Part shown: positions 11,111-23,683 of the stretch, one piece after another | Layout: each line of letters opens with the position of its first letter | Position numbering within the stretch: the stretch's first letter is position 1 | DNA from: Cordia subcordata | Taxonomy: Eukaryota; Streptophyta; Magnoliopsida; Boraginales; Cordiaceae | Direction: 5' to 3' | Length of the DNA: 64,000 nucleotides | Assembly (NCBI GenBank): GCA_028554755.1 | Contig: JAPTOF010000025.1 | Coordinates: 2,672,501 to 2,736,500, forward strand | Position numbers and translations under genes: made by a program | Notes under the pieces: generated by a model | Seen by the model: the letters and a program-made list of their open reading frames with translations, nothing else | Told to the model about the DNA's origin: nothing | Databases searched by the model: none

Positions 11111-12214
11111 TTAATCACTGTCTTCTCCTGTCTCGTCTTCTGCTATTCCTTTGCCTTTGTTGCTGTTATTTTCCTGGGTTGTAGGACCAGGTGCTTTTGG
11201 TAAATTGTCTTGGAATAATTTTTGCAGTATGTCTTTTATTTTTTGCTCAATAGCATCATGTAATAATTTTTTCTTTATTGCTTTCTTTAATTTTCTTTTT
11301 TCTTTAATATTTGTATTTTGTCTTTTCGGACTTGATATGTCTTTACCAGATGCCGGTGAATCTGGACTAGCCGATCTTTCTCCCGATCGATTGGGATTTT
11401 CAGAAGCTTTTGGCAAACTTCTAGCCTTAACTAGATTTGATTTGTCTTTACCTGTTATCAGTTGAACAGGACTAGCTGGATATTTAACCCCTGATCCAGT
11501 GGGTTGTGTAACGGACTTATATTTATCTAATAAAACTTTGTATTTGGTTTGCCAGTCCGTTAAGTCTAATTCTAATGTTTGTATTTTTGTTTGATACTGT
11601 TGTAATATGGTTTAGTAATGGGTTTTTTCAGAAATAAGCTGGTCATTTCTTTTTTTTATGGTTTTAAAGTGTTTGATCATTGTTTCACAGCTAGAGCATT
11701 CTTCTCTTCCGGTTTCTAGATTAGTATTGCAATCTGGGCTTATAAAGAAATTGTCTCCACAGTGTGTTTTAAGTAATGCTATTGCTTCTGGTAGGGTTCG
11801 TACCCCTTTATACCATGCTCTATTGCATTTTCCTACTCCAATTACCATTGCTTCAGTCCACTGCTTGTATACACCTGGATTATCACCTCTAAAAACACAA
11901 TAAAACTGAAACTTTCTAGTTAATCTTAATTTTGAAAAATAACTTGTTAATGCATTTAATGTATTAATAAACCATCCATTGTTTTTCTTTAAATAGGATT
12001 GCCATAAATTGTCTAAGAGTGCTTGTTGGTCTTCAGGTATCAGGCTTCCAGGTTGAACTTTGGGCTGAAACCTGTTTCCTGCATGAATTACCTCTAAATT
12101 ATTATTGTCAAAATTTGTCCGTCTTTGTCCTGCTTTTGGGCCTGTTATTTCCACATAGCTAGGATATTGTATTGGGAATATATTGCTTTTGTCTAGAGTT
12201 GATGAAGATGCCAT
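11111..12214 (-). pseudogene. EPRV viroplasmin-like gene, minus arm, one premature stop
   Basis: 1104 nt, same length and start as the other copies. One nonsense codon (TAA, plus 11612-11614) follows the coiled-coil start ISEKTHY. The distal part stays in frame to the stop at 11111. The viroplasmin-type segment and the basic tail are preserved. Confidence 0.82.
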
Positions 12215-12240
12215 TCTGCAAAATAAGAAACTTGCCTTTT

Positions 12241-12354
12241 CTAATCCGCTTCAATTAGCTTTATACTCAACATATCTACTAAATAATTATTTTTCCCTTT
12301 AATATGTTGCCATTCTATTCCTTCTAATCTATAATTTCCTAAAGCAGATAAAAA
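12241..12354 (-). pseudogene. EPRV RNase H C-terminal fragment
   Basis: Minus-strand end of the polyprotein matching 45799-45916 of the RT-bearing copy (region of EGIEWQHIKG, then DMLSRK). Unlike the plus arm, this copy shows true RNase H sequence before the last codons, so it comes from an RT-bearing genome. It is cut at about 12354, where host sequence starts. Confidence 0.72.
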
Positions 12355-14526
12355 ATATTTCTTTTAATTTCCTTCTACTTTCTTGAAAAGTAGCATATAT
12401 CCCTACCAAAGGGATTTATGTTTTGTTTTGACAAATAGAGAAAAACTTAGAGATATTTAAAACAAAAAAAGCTAAATGGAATTTAGATAAATCATAAAAG
12501 ATTTTAATGTATTTCATGCTAGATTCTTTTCACGGTGACATATTTAAGTTATGATTAATCTAAATCCTTTGTCGTGCACTCCAATGAAAATCTGTCAACT
12601 TGAATGAACTAAGGGCCTGTTTGGCTAAGCATAAACTACTTTGTGCATGCAGTTCAAAATGAGTTGGCCACAAATAAGTAATTCCTTTTTCTTCTTTCGC
12701 ACTCAAGATCAATCAAAAGAAGTAATTCTTAGTTAATGTGTCTGAGCTTAATTTAATAAAGTGTACTCCAAGGCGTGACATGCATTAATGTATAGATAAT
12801 TATCAACCCTCTTAGTGTCCTCGGGGTTCATCTTTTTACTCTCTTTTTTCTTTTCCTGAAGCAAACATTACTCTCAAAACACATAATCGAACAGGCTGAT
12901 CCCGTTGATCTAAATCAAATCAAATCAAAATCCATTTATGTTATTAACTAAAGGTGGCTAATTTGTTTAGCTGATACAAAAGTCATCGAAAAAATTTTGT
13001 CCAGTCGAAAGAAATCAAATTAAATTTTGTGCAACTAAGTTGATTAAATTACTCACTAGGTGCAATTGGCTTATCGATGACGTTAACTAGCTAAAATAAA
13101 ATTAATTAGGACCAAGAAGTGGGCAAGACTAATGAGCACATAGGTAGGGAGAAAACAAATGACGCGTAATAGCAAGTGAGCAGCTGGACCAGGTCTACTA
13201 AATTTGCCCTAACAAAACGGCATTTACTCGTAGAGACCACCCATTCTCAATGGGAGGGGAGGTTAGTTTCGTACTCATTTCCCACCCTTCATTCTCGTCT
13301 CACGAAAATTCAACCAAAGATCCAAAATTAGAGGGGGAGATTTTTCAGCATCAACTCAATTTAATTCACACATTAACTGTGCATTAAACATGAAATTAGA
13401 ATGAAGATTGAATACTGGTCCAGCCGGCATGCATGGGATTCGGATCTCCGTAAAAATAACACGTTGTAAGAAAGATTTAATGACATTTAATTATCTAAAT
13501 TATTTTATTATAATGTTATTATTAGGAAGATCCAATCCGCATGCATGAACTCGCTGGTACTTATTAAAACAAGAAAAGGGACACCGGCTATGAATATCTC
13601 GAGCCGATTAAGTGATATGGACTTTTTAATTAAGGTCAATTGTAATTATTCTAGCATGGTAGTCTTCATTGGACCTTCTGATATTTCTCAATTTTTTGCA
13701 TTCATTAGTCTCTGGTCCATGAAGTGTATTGGCGTGCTTAGTCGTTACAACACAGCAGTTTCATTGACTTATACAAGCAAGGCCATATTTATTTTGGTAA
13801 CCTCCTTTTAATGATGGACACCATTGACCAATTTGATGGAAAAAAAAACTTAATAATCTGAGCCAACAAAAAAAAAATTTCTAAAACAATTATGATTATG
13901 ATGCTACCACATATTATTAGTTTTTCATTTTTTTTTTCAGTTGCTATTACTATCACATGTCATTGATATTTCAATAGTGTTGAATTTGAAAGGAAGGTTG
14001 AAGGGAAAATTTGGAATGGCATCTTTCTGCAATCAAAATATTTTGGGGTTGCTTATGAATGAATGGAAACATGTAACTTAATTAAGGGGGTGTCTTTAGA
14101 GAATGTATAAAAGATGGGATGGAAATAAATGCAACGCTCGCATGTTACATGTCAGACTTTTCTCTCTCTCTATCTCCGTCTCTCTGCCTTCATGTATACG
14201 CTTTAAATAGGGCTTATTTTCCTTATAGTTATTGTCTTTTGCCGTTTTAAAGAAAGAAAATTTAATTCAAAATGAAATCTAAAATCTAATTTGCTGAATA
14301 TTCAATTATATAAATTTTACATAAATATGTACATATATATTGGTGGAGGAATGCTTGTCACGTAGTCCTATTAGTTTCCCCTGTCTTCATACACCTTCAG
14401 AAATCAGAGACAGACAAGAACTTTATTTTGCACTCAAAAACACTCCTTTTGCAAAACAAATCACAAGTGACACAGAGAGGGAGAGTGTGAGAAAGAGATT
14501 GTTGATAGGATTGCTTTTCTTTTTCA
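12355..14526. other. Intergenic host DNA upstream of the zinc-finger gene
   Basis: No gene supported; the short open frames lack any familiar protein pattern. Near 12611 there is AGGGCCTGTTTGGCTAAGC, like the end of a plant MITE, without a visible partner end. CT-rich DNA at 14158-14190, a possible TATA-like TTTAAATA at 14202-14209 and about 300 bases of likely 5' leader precede the zinc-finger start. Confidence 0.55.
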
Positions 14527-15777
14527 ATGGAGAAATATAGGTGTAAACTATGCTTGAGGAAATTTGTTAATGGTAGAGCTCTAGGGGGTCACATGAGATC
14601 TCACATGATGAATCTTCATGTAACACCAAAGAAAAAAGAACGGCAACAGAAGAAGCATGAGGCTCAAGATGATGATGATGATCAACAAGAAGAAGAACAA
14701 CAACAACTAAGTGGAGAGTTTGTGCAAGTAGTTCCATCATCAACATCATGTTCTTCACCATCATCATCAGAAGAAGATGAAGATGAAGATGAAGATGAAG
14801 ATGAAGAAGAGAATGACAAGAATGGTCATAAGGAGAAAGATTTATCATGCTATTGCTTCAAAGGGAATCCAAAGAAAAGCATACATTTGATAGATCCAAC
14901 GTCTTCTTTAGCTGTTGATGAAGCAGGTTCTGTTGTGCTTCAAGATAGAGAAAGTGAGACTGAGTCATCAAAGAACCAAAACTGCAGAAGATCCACAAGG
15001 GTTAGAAGATCAACAACTTCAGAAGCACATCATCAATGTTCTATTGATGGTTATGCTAAAAGGAAAATTCCCAAGTGTACTAATGCTGGTGTAGGAAAGG
15101 TTAATGAGTCATCATCATCATTTGTCGAGCCTGAACCAGTGAGTTCAATATCAAATACTACCCCTGAAGAAGATGTTGCTTATTGCTTGATGATGTTGTC
15201 TAGAGACAAATGGGTAATAGAAAAAGAAGAAGAAGATGGTGACGATTATGATGAAGAGGAGCGAAAGAAATGCATTGATGATGATGATGATGATGATGAT
15301 GACCTTAATGAGAAGGATTATGGAGTTGGTAAAGTAACTAAGGCTAGGAGTACTAGAGGTAATAAGTATAGATGTGAAACATGTAACAAGGTGTTTAGAT
15401 CCTATCAAGCATTAGGTGGACATAGAGCAAGTCACAAGAAGATTAAACTCAATAATGTCACTACTGCAACAACACTAGAAGCATCACAAGTGGTGATGAA
15501 AAGAGAGAATGCTGGTGGTGGTGATGGTGGTAATGTGGTGGTGGTGGTGGCTGAGAAAATACATGAATGTCCTGTATGTTACAGAGTGTTCTCATCAGGG
15601 CAGGCCCTTGGTGGGCACAAGAGATCACATGGTAGTGCTATTGCTGCAAATGCAAGTGTTGTTAAACCAATTTCAAGAATGATAGATCTTAATCTTCCTG
15701 CTTCACTTGAAGATGATGATAATGATGATGAAGGTGATGAGATTAGCCAAATGGAGCTTTCAGTTGTTTTTGACTGA
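14527..15777 (+). CDS. C2H2 zinc-finger transcription repressor, ZAT4/ZAT9-like
   Basis: Intronless frame of 416 codons with three plant-type C2H2 fingers. Finger 1 is at residues about 4-26 (YRCKLCLRKF, then NGRALGGHMRSH), finger 2 at about 280-303 (YRCETCNKVF, SYQALGGHRASH) and finger 3 at about 345-367 (HECPVCYRVF, SGQALGGHKRSH). The order is one N-terminal finger, a long acidic linker, then two spaced fingers. With the conserved box VAYCLMMLSRDKW (about 217-229) and the EAR repression motif DLNLPA near 387-392, this is typical of Arabidopsis ZAT4/ZAT9/At1g02030. It should bind DNA in the nucleus and repress via EAR corepressors. Acidic runs near residues 46-60, 82-96 and 248-262 come from GAT/GAA triplet repeats and may vary in length. 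Finger 1 has RALGGH instead of QALGGH, as is common in this subgroup. I chose the ATG at 14527 because finger 1 starts at codon 4. Confidence 0.93.
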   Translation: MEKYRCKLCLRKFVNGRALGGHMRSHMMNLHVTPKKKERQQKKHEAQDDDDDQQEEEQQQLSGEFVQVVPSSTSCSSPSSSEEDEDEDEDEDEEENDKNGHKEKDLSCYCFKGNPKKSIHLIDPTSSLAVDEAGSVVLQDRESETESSKNQNCRRSTRVRRSTTSEAHHQCSIDGYAKRKIPKCTNAGVGKVNESSSSFVEPEPVSSISNTTPEEDVAYCLMMLSRDKWVIEKEEEDGDDYDEEERKKCIDDDDDDDDDLNEKDYGVGKVTKARSTRGNKYRCETCNKVFRSYQALGGHRASHKKIKLNNVTTATTLEASQVVMKRENAGGGDGGNVVVVVAEKIHECPVCYRVFSSGQALGGHKRSHGSAIAANASVVKPISRMIDLNLPASLEDDDNDDEGDEISQMELSVVFD

Positions 15778-18700
15778 ATTCGTCAAAAGCCATCAGGCAA
15801 TTTGTTTTCTTCAAGTTGAATCTTCTGCATTACCAAATTGATTTGCAGAGGTAAAAGTTTTGGTTTTTGGCTTCAGCTAAAATTGACATGTCCTGAATCA
15901 GTATGGTCTTTTGGCACCAAAGAATCAATTAGGTTGGAATGCCTTTCTTTTTTTAAGTTGACTGCAATTGGATTTCTCAGTCCTGCCCTTGTTACTGTAA
16001 AATCTAATTTGAAAATACGTTATAGTGGAGGTACCAGAGAAAAGTATTTATTTCAGTTACCACATTGCTGATTGAAATGCTTACATAACACGTCTCTCAG
16101 CATAAGTATGCCTGCCACAGTGCAGTTTCTTGACAATGTTTTTTTTTTTGGTGAAAATTGGAGAAACACAGGAGAAGAATGCTTGTCTTGATGTAACACA
16201 TTCATGTCTATACGTTGTCTATCTGCTCAATAGTGTTTTCAATATAAAAAAAATATCCATAAATTTATGCAGAATCGATATGGGTATATCTATAACAAAA
16301 TGCAATTTCCACCTATCATTGATGTCATGGTACAGTTGGTGAAGTTGAAGTAGATGAAGCCAAATCTGTAATATATGCTAATATTTGTTACCTGTCTAAT
16401 ATCTTCTGCATTTTTTTCCTATGATTATTACAAGTATTGTTTATAGAGCCGAAAACATAGAATCAATACAGACTTGAAGAGGTTTAATTTATTCTTTGAC
16501 TAATAATCCTATATAGGACATCTAATTCTAGCCATTAATTTCTTTTCCTTTTGAGGAAAATCTGCAGGAGGTGACAGGTAGAAAGTGCCAAAAAAAAAAA
16601 AAAAAATCCGTTGTGCCACCAAAGGGAATATGCTTGTTTGGTTTGGCATGACCAAAGTATCATGCCTCATGCAGCTCCAATGAAAAATGTGTAAGAAAAA
16701 GTTATGCCACATTCATGAGTAGATAATAAGTGGTTCAACTGCTTTTTTTGTGCCCTTTTTTATGTTTCATTTTATATTATGGGTTTTGTGTCTTTTCGTA
16801 TCAACAAAGATTGACCAAAATTTAACTTATTCATAATTGTTATGCATTTGCATACTTAAATTCTAATTTTATCTGTAAAAAATAAAAATAAAAGAATTTT
16901 ATCTTATCTATGAACTTCTTATTTTCTATGTTATATATGATGTTGAAGCATATTAAGAGTCGTCTAAAACATTTTTCGTTTTCATTTGGTTTTCAAAGTT
17001 AAGAGGCAAAGTTCCTTTTTCACTAATTAAAGTACTTATTTAACAGGATAATTATGTATTTAGCTTGAGTAGGTAATTGAATTCGCATTTTAGTTTTGAC
17101 TGTCATTTAAGCACTGCTATTACAGAAAAAAGTTTTCTATGTAAAAGTTATATTAGAAGTGGAAGAATATCATAGAGTTGTGAAAGGTCTTGGGTCATTT
17201 TCATTTGAGGATGATAAAAGAATTTCATGTAAATATACATCAAAATTTTCTACTATTAAAGAATAAAAAAGATAATTGTTATTACGGATACAACCACATT
17301 TTTCTCCTCACAAGAGAAATTTAATGGCCTTATAAAGTTGTGATAATAAAAAGATTTGAATAGTTCATCTCCATTAATTTGCTTTCTTCTTTTATCATAT
17401 CTCATAAAGTTGACGTTATGAAAGAGAATTTAAGTCTAATCTTTGGTGTCCATTGTTTTGTTTCTCTCTTTTTGTTTTATTTTTCTTCTTTAATTTCTCA
17501 CCGATATTATTCTTATGAAATTTTCAAGTGCATATTTTTTGAGCCCAGCGAACTTACTCACAAAAAGAAAATTATATTTACTTCTTGCCACGTCCAGTTG
17601 AACTTTGCTTCTGAGTGTTCAATTATGGAATGGAAAAATTCTTGATTTACTTATTTTATGTATATTAGGGAATCATTCAAGTTCAACTTGCATGCTTACG
17701 TTTCTTTGATTCCTTACTTTATTTGTTCTTCTTTGGTGACAAAGTCAGCTTCAACCACCATAATCCCCATTGAAAATTGACTATAAAAAAAAATACTAAA
17801 AGTTTGAAGGCACTAATTGTGCTAACATTCTCAACTCTTAATGTTCACTATACGTAAAGTTGATCTAGTGTTCTCTATATTAGCTAGAGGAGGAAAGAAC
17901 GCTTGAGGTTTACCAAGAATTTTCTTTTTGATAGGATTTTTTTTTTTGTTGCTTTTTCAAATTCGCATTAAAAGTTTAAAATTTTGAGACATATTATCTA
18001 TTAAGTAGAGATATTGTTCACGTTAATTAGATATAGAACTAGTGCTAAAGGAATTGATTTCATGATTGATTCAAATTCGAGATCCTAAACACCTAAGCAC
18101 TAAAGTGACTTGAGTTTCACCAAGTTAATCATTTTTTCTTTGGAGAGAAAGTTAACAATATTAAAACAACATTATCCGTGCCATCCAATTGATATACATG
18201 CCGCTTGTTTCTTTGGAGCAGACCATTTTGTCGCTGACTCATTCTTGTTTCTCCGTTACATTCCAAATACCATAGGGCTAAATTTTCTGCATCTTTTTGA
18301 TCCAAACTGAAGCAAAATGATTTTTTATTTATTCTTAATAGTAAATTACAGTCGACACCTATAATTCTTAAACAAGGGACGCTAAGTTATATCTTTGGTC
18401 AGTACTAGTATTTGACTCGTGTAATACACAGGATGCGTTATTAAATTGATAATTTAGTTCTACATTAGTTATTATGTGAAATGTGCAATCCAACAACATA
18501 TGGAATTGATTAATCCTGTAACAATAAATAATATTTCATAAATTGATCATAATATTTGGTTGACTATTATATTTGTTGGCACAAATTAGGCTGTCTAATT
18601 TACTTAAACATTGTTGCAAATGATATATTAATCTAGGATTATAAGTCGTTCAAATGCTTTAAAGAATGTATATTGAAATTTGTAATTTGTTCCTTTATAT

Positions 18701-19628
18701 TATAACAAACTAGCGTGACTAGCTGTGAGATGTATGGATTTCGATATTTATATAGTATGGTGTAAATTAAAATTATGTAATGATTTCAAAATTAAAAAAT
18801 ATTTTTGACAATTATTTTGATATTGATATTTATATAACATAATAGTACTCATATGATATGCGGGAAAATTGAGTATTTTTATATTTATATAATTGTTAAT
18901 GGTCAAATTTGACAATTAATGTAAGAAATAAAACATAAATATTTTTTGTCATATTAAATTTCTAACATTGAATAAAATTTTTATATTTTGGAAAATATAA
19001 TAATTTTTGAAAAAAATCATGAATGATATAGAGTGATACATTTTCTTCATTTATTGAGTATCTTTTTAAGGTAATAGATTATCTTTTTCTTTTTTTAAAA
19101 AAAATGTTTAGTCTTTTTCTTTGTTTAAAAATGTGTTAAAAACATGACACGTGACGAAAGAATAGTAAGTTGATATCAATATGACACTTGTCAGTCATAT
19201 AGTACAGTGGACTCTTCTTTCTCATATAGTATACATAATAAAAACTATAATTATGCTTGAAAAAAATAAACTGTATTGACAAAATCAATTAGTAGAAAAG
19301 TACAACGTAATATAAATGGGAGATGGACAAACAACTCATAAATAAAAATTAAATAATATATATAAAGTAAAAGGAACATGCATTTGAAAAATTTTGGATT
19401 CACTTGTAAAATTAATTTGTTAATTTTAGAACATACATTTAACGTGATACAAGACTCATTTGGAATAACTTTTAAAGAAAAACACTTCTTTTCTTAAAAA
19501 AAAAGGACTTTTGAAAAGAGTACATCTTTCAAAAGCTCTGTTTTTTAGTTTTCAAAAAAGTTATTATCCAACTTTTTTTAAAGAGTTTTAACTTAATTCT
19601 GAAAAATTCAACTCAAATATTAATTGCA
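15778..19628. other. 3' region and AT-rich intergenic DNA
   Basis: The first few hundred bases are the likely 3' UTR of the zinc-finger gene. The rest is AT-rich with no supported gene. An A run lies at about 16590-16606. A segment near 19446-19590 (CTCATTTGGAATAACTTTT, then A/T-rich stem-like sequence) resembles the MITE family at 21939 but lacks a clear second end. Confidence 0.5.
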
Positions 19629-19985
19629 ATATATATATATATATATATATATGTACATCTATACTATATAATAAAGCAAAATAAGCTGTAATTTCGTGTT
19701 GCCGAGTAGCGCTTTATATGAAAAGCTTTCCATAATTACTTTTCAATTAAATATGTCCATTCTTAGGTTAATTTTTATTTTTCATCATTTATTCAATTCC
19801 ATTCCTATATTAAATATTTTAATTTAATTAAAATTATGTCTTTCTTTATATGTATCATCATTGTTTTATTAATTCTATAGTGTATAATTATTTCAATAAT
19901 TATTTAATAAGATGTAAAAATACTATAGTTTTAGTATATCCAATCATATATGTCGCTCTCCGTGCATCGCACAGGTGCCACACTA

Positions 19986-20038
<53 letters not shown>

Positions 20039-20102
20039 TATATACATATGTATGTATGTACACACATATATATATATATATGTATGTATGTATGTATGTA
20101 TT
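19629..20102. repeat. TA, CA and TATG microsatellites
   Basis: A TA run at about 19629-19652, then about 340 bases of AT-rich DNA. A compound tract at 19988-20102 moves from TA to CA to TATA and then to GTAT tetranucleotide repeats. Open frames across it give only YIYIYI-type peptides and are not genes. Confidence 0.9.
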
Positions 20103-21938
20103 TTTGTGAGAAAAGTCAATCCAAAAGAGGTCTAAAATAAAGGCGTCAAGAACATACAAATTCAATTGATGAAACTTCAAATAAGTGATTAACGTCCATC
20201 TCAAAATATTAAATATGCGTTTAGATTGTCTGTATACTTAATTAGACAATAGTTTATAGATATTTGTTAAAAGAAGAAAATGTTATTATTTAAAATTCAA
20301 TTGGATTTTCATGTTTTATGTCTAGTACTTTACTCTTAAAAATATAACGTAATAGGGATAATCACAAAGTATTAATAATTCATAATATAAAAAATTGTCT
20401 TAGGCAAGTTTAAAGCTCATTATGTCGAATCATAATTCATGTGTTATTTTGTATAAGCTAATATAAAAAATTAAAATATAACGATCAAAATAATATATTT
20501 ACACACACAAATTATTCTTCTAGTCAAGATCAAACAATCCGATACAAATTTAATCATTATCTAAGTAGAACATCACATGATAATAAATTCTTAAAATTCA
20601 AATATAACAATAAGTTTTTCGTTAATTTTTATTGTTATAATACTTTTACTTGGAAACATATCAACGCCTCACATGAAAAGTCAAACAATATTAATCTCCC
20701 TTTGTCTAGGTTGCAGTAGTTAATACTATAATGATCCACATTATATGAACATCTTTCAAAAACACAGCATTATATTGAAATGGAGTTAGAATTATACGTG
20801 GCTCAGGTAATCAAATAATTTCTTTGATAATTAATTATGAGTTTAATAATTAAATTATAAGATTAATTTTTTTGGCTAATGAAGAGGTACCTTTTCTAAT
20901 AAAATATGCCTGATGGATGACACCCATTAATGTTTATATATATCATATATAGCAAAACTTGGTGCTTTCTCTCCATACACAATAAAATATATGTTTTTCC
21001 ATCACAAACGTACTTATAAAAAAAGAGTAAAAGAGGGAGAAATAAGTGGTATTCTTTATTTTCATATTAAAGTCTTAGTCAAACGGCTACAATGGATCAA
21101 GATACACATTTATTCTTTCAATTGTGAAAACCATAAGTTCTAAAGATCTTGACTATTAAAGTATTCATGTATTGTTGTTCCTTATAATTGATAAATAATA
21201 ATTTTTGCATGTGGTATTAGAGCTTGTAATTTGAGGACTTGTGATTTTCTGTTAAAATTTTTGTTGTTTCTTCTCTAATAGAGATGACTCTGAAATTTTA
21301 ATTTGAACTGAAAGTATAGCTGTAAAAGGATTATTATTTAATGTTCAAAAGTTCCTTTTTATGTTAAACTAGGTTCTCGATTCTCAAGTAGAATATCAGT
21401 ATCCATTCATGTGCTTCGGATTTACTGGTCGAAAGTTTTGTGTTTAGTCCTGATTACAGTTTTCTGTCATACTGCAAGAATTGTGTCTTGTTACAGGGGT
21501 TGTGTTTTTCGTTAAAAAGAGATAAAAGATTTTGCTTATTTACTGTCTCTTAATCTATAAGAATCATGTGTTGTGTTTTGTTCTTCAATAATGAAATACA
21601 TATATTGGCATGATGGTAGAAAGCATGGATTTTAAGTTAAGCAACATGGATTCGAATCTTTGATACTTACTTTTTGCCTTATGGATGCATGATGCGCACA
21701 TTAAAAGTTTATTCATAAAAGAATTGGCAAAAATATATTTAGAACTCAAGACTCGATATTTTTTAACTTTTCTAAATATGCAATTTTAACAATTAAGCTA
21801 CGTGATTTCTTATTTTCACTTATGACAAAAACTATTCTATCATCATAATTTCCTACGTGCTTAAAATGCAAAGTTACATATATATGTATATGTCTGTGTA
21901 TGATAAGTGATCAAGTGAAAGAAATTTAGGCTTATTAA
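20103..21938. other. AT-rich intergenic DNA
   Basis: I see no gene, tRNA or recognisable transposon in this stretch. Simple A/T-rich sequence throughout. Confidence 0.5.
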
Positions 21939-22143
21939 GGACTTGTTTGGATTAGTTTTTTTTAAAAGTACTTTTTTAACAGCTTTTGAAAAATAAATTT
22001 TTTTGAGAAGTTGAAAATTCTTTCTTCTTAAAAAAACTATTTTTGCTGAAAACTAAATCAAGTAGTTATTGCAAAAATAATATAACTTTTATAGGAAAAA
22101 TGTGTTTTTTCTTAAAAAAAAAAGGGCCAATCCAAACAGGCCC
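21939..22143. mobile_element. MITE, PIF/Harbinger (Tourist)-like
   Basis: About 205 bp with terminal inverted repeats: the left end reads GGACTTGTTTGGATTAG and the right end, on the other strand, GGGCCTGTTTGGATTGG. It is flanked by TAA on both sides, a 3-bp duplication of the Tourist type. The interior is A/T-rich and non-coding. A relative lies at 33403-33650. Confidence 0.7.
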
Positions 22144-22146
22144 TAA

Positions 22147-22817
22147 TTGTTAGAAGAGAATAGTATGTTTCAAATATTAATATTTCTACAATTTATAATT
22201 TCTCTTATGGATGACTTGTTAGTCACCAAAAGTGGCCAAATTTTAAAAGTGTAATGAATTTGAAATTGTATTTTTTTCAATTACCATAAATTGTGATACC
22301 TTAAGTGACACAAAGGTATATCTTTATTTTTGGATAAATTAAGTTTGTATTATAAGACATTCGAAAATGGCCCAAAGATTGATCCATTTGTTCTTATTGA
22401 TGTTAAAAGTTGATAGTAAACATATTTTGTTAGAATGTTTTGTATATCCAAAGATAGCAAACACATCTAAATAAGCATATACAATGTCAAATTCAAGTGA
22501 TTTCTTATTAGCATTTTAAATGATAATGATTGTATTTTTGGTATTTGCCAAAGGAAACTTTGATATAGACTTGTTGTTTACCTCCGTCGTGGACTAAATG
22601 TGAATTTATATGAATTTATATCTTTTATTTGCAGTATCTATTCCAGTAAGTGCTCATTTGCGCACATTGTCTGTTTCTCAATTTAATGGCTTAAATTTCT
22701 TAGACTGGTATGAACAAGTTCAATTTGACATAGGTGTTTTGGATCTTGATTTAGCACTAATTAAAAAACTTGTCTTTTTTACTTATAAAAGCAGTGAAGA
22801 AACAAAATCTATTGATG
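22147..22817. other. Intergenic DNA left of the LTR nest
   Basis: No firm gene. A frame from 22610 (SVSQFNGLNFLDWYEQVQF) recalls the Copia gag N terminus (FNGxNFxxW...) and may be a small Ty1/copia gag remnant. It runs straight into the LTR of element C. That reading is tentative. Confidence 0.4.
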
Positions 22818-23683
22818 TGATTCTGGGGTGTAACCTTAGAAAAGCTTGCAAGTGCATGGTTGTGTAGTAAAGTGTGTAAGTACGAGGTTGTTCTTCCACA
22901 AGAAGGCTATCAATTGGGTCTACTTCAACAATCCTATGCATTCTAAGGAAGTTACAAGGACTAAACTAAGTCTCTTTTGAAGATTCTAAATGACTAGAAG
23001 AAGCAAGAAAAGAATGCTAACCTAAAGACTAAACCACTAAATTGGAAGGATGTGTATGTGATGGATGGATGGGAAATCAAGCTATTTTAAAGGGAATTTG
23101 AACACAAATGAAGGGGTTAGGGTAAATCCTACTTGTGCATGGGCTCTAATACACTCTATGCTAGGCTAGGAAGATGGGATAAAGATGAGCAAATATGCTT
23201 TAGCCTCTAGAAACCTAGGTAACTACCGTATTAACCTTAAAGTCTCATTGCGGGTCTATCCCTAAGTGAACCCGTAAAGTATAGCAAGGTCTTTATGACC
23301 AAAAGGTTTAACGCTAGTTAAGAAGGCATTCAATGTAAGTTGATTTCATCTTAGCCTAGTGTTTAACTCATTAGCTGGGTTTAAAGCTAAGAATTAAGCC
23401 ACCTAGGTTCATTTAGACTACCCCGGACACCTATTAGCTGGGTTTAAAGCTAAAGGAACGCAACTATAGCCTAAACATGAATTATGAACCAATAATCAAT
23501 CACTATAAGCTCATTTCCACATATGCATAATAGATGAACCCACTAATTACTCATAGACAAGTGAATTAGAGGCTATAAAATTGTATCATAAGTTGCATTT
23601 AGGGATAATTTAACATGTTTTGACCATTTGAAGCCATAACTTATACACATAGACATGTTTAGGGCTATAGACATTCAATATGG
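22818..23683 (-). repeat. Element C left LTR, first part
   Basis: Parallels 41253 to about 42126, including the paired phrases around TTAGCTGGGTTTAAAGCTAA and GAAGCCATAAC. The match stops at ATTCAATA, where element A begins, and resumes on its far side with ATACATGAAG. Confidence 0.72.

Larger units (their letters stand above)
6529..12354. mobile_element. EPRV locus 1: head-to-head inverted pair of virus fragments
   Basis: The left part (to about 8970) is plus-strand virus: a protease/RNase H remnant, the viroplasmin-like gene and the intergenic promoter/leader. At 8968-8970 the sequence flips to the minus strand and reads ORF3, ORF2, ORF1, primer site, leader, viroplasmin-like gene and RNase H tail back to 12354. 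The two viroplasmin-leader arms (about 2.2 kb each) form a large inverted repeat around a spacer of about 1 kb. The left flank is plastid DNA and the right flank is ordinary host sequence. No LTRs or target duplication are visible, as expected for pararetroviruses captured by illegitimate recombination. Confidence 0.88.

Noticed and set aside
11151..11465. Frame MPLLLLFSWVVGPGAFGK opposite the viroplasmin C-terminus
   Set aside because: Antisense shadow of the Pro/Ser-rich tail, present wherever that tail is present.
13545..13811. 88-codon frame in intergenic DNA
   Set aside because: No recognisable pattern, no homologue in the window, composition like surrounding non-coding DNA.
14340..14540. 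66-codon frame overlapping the zinc-finger start
   Set aside because: It begins at TTG, not ATG, and lies in the likely 5' leader, so it is not a convincing uORF.
14567..14848. Antisense His/Leu-rich frame in the zinc-finger gene
   Set aside because: Shadow of the acidic triplet repeats on the opposite strand.
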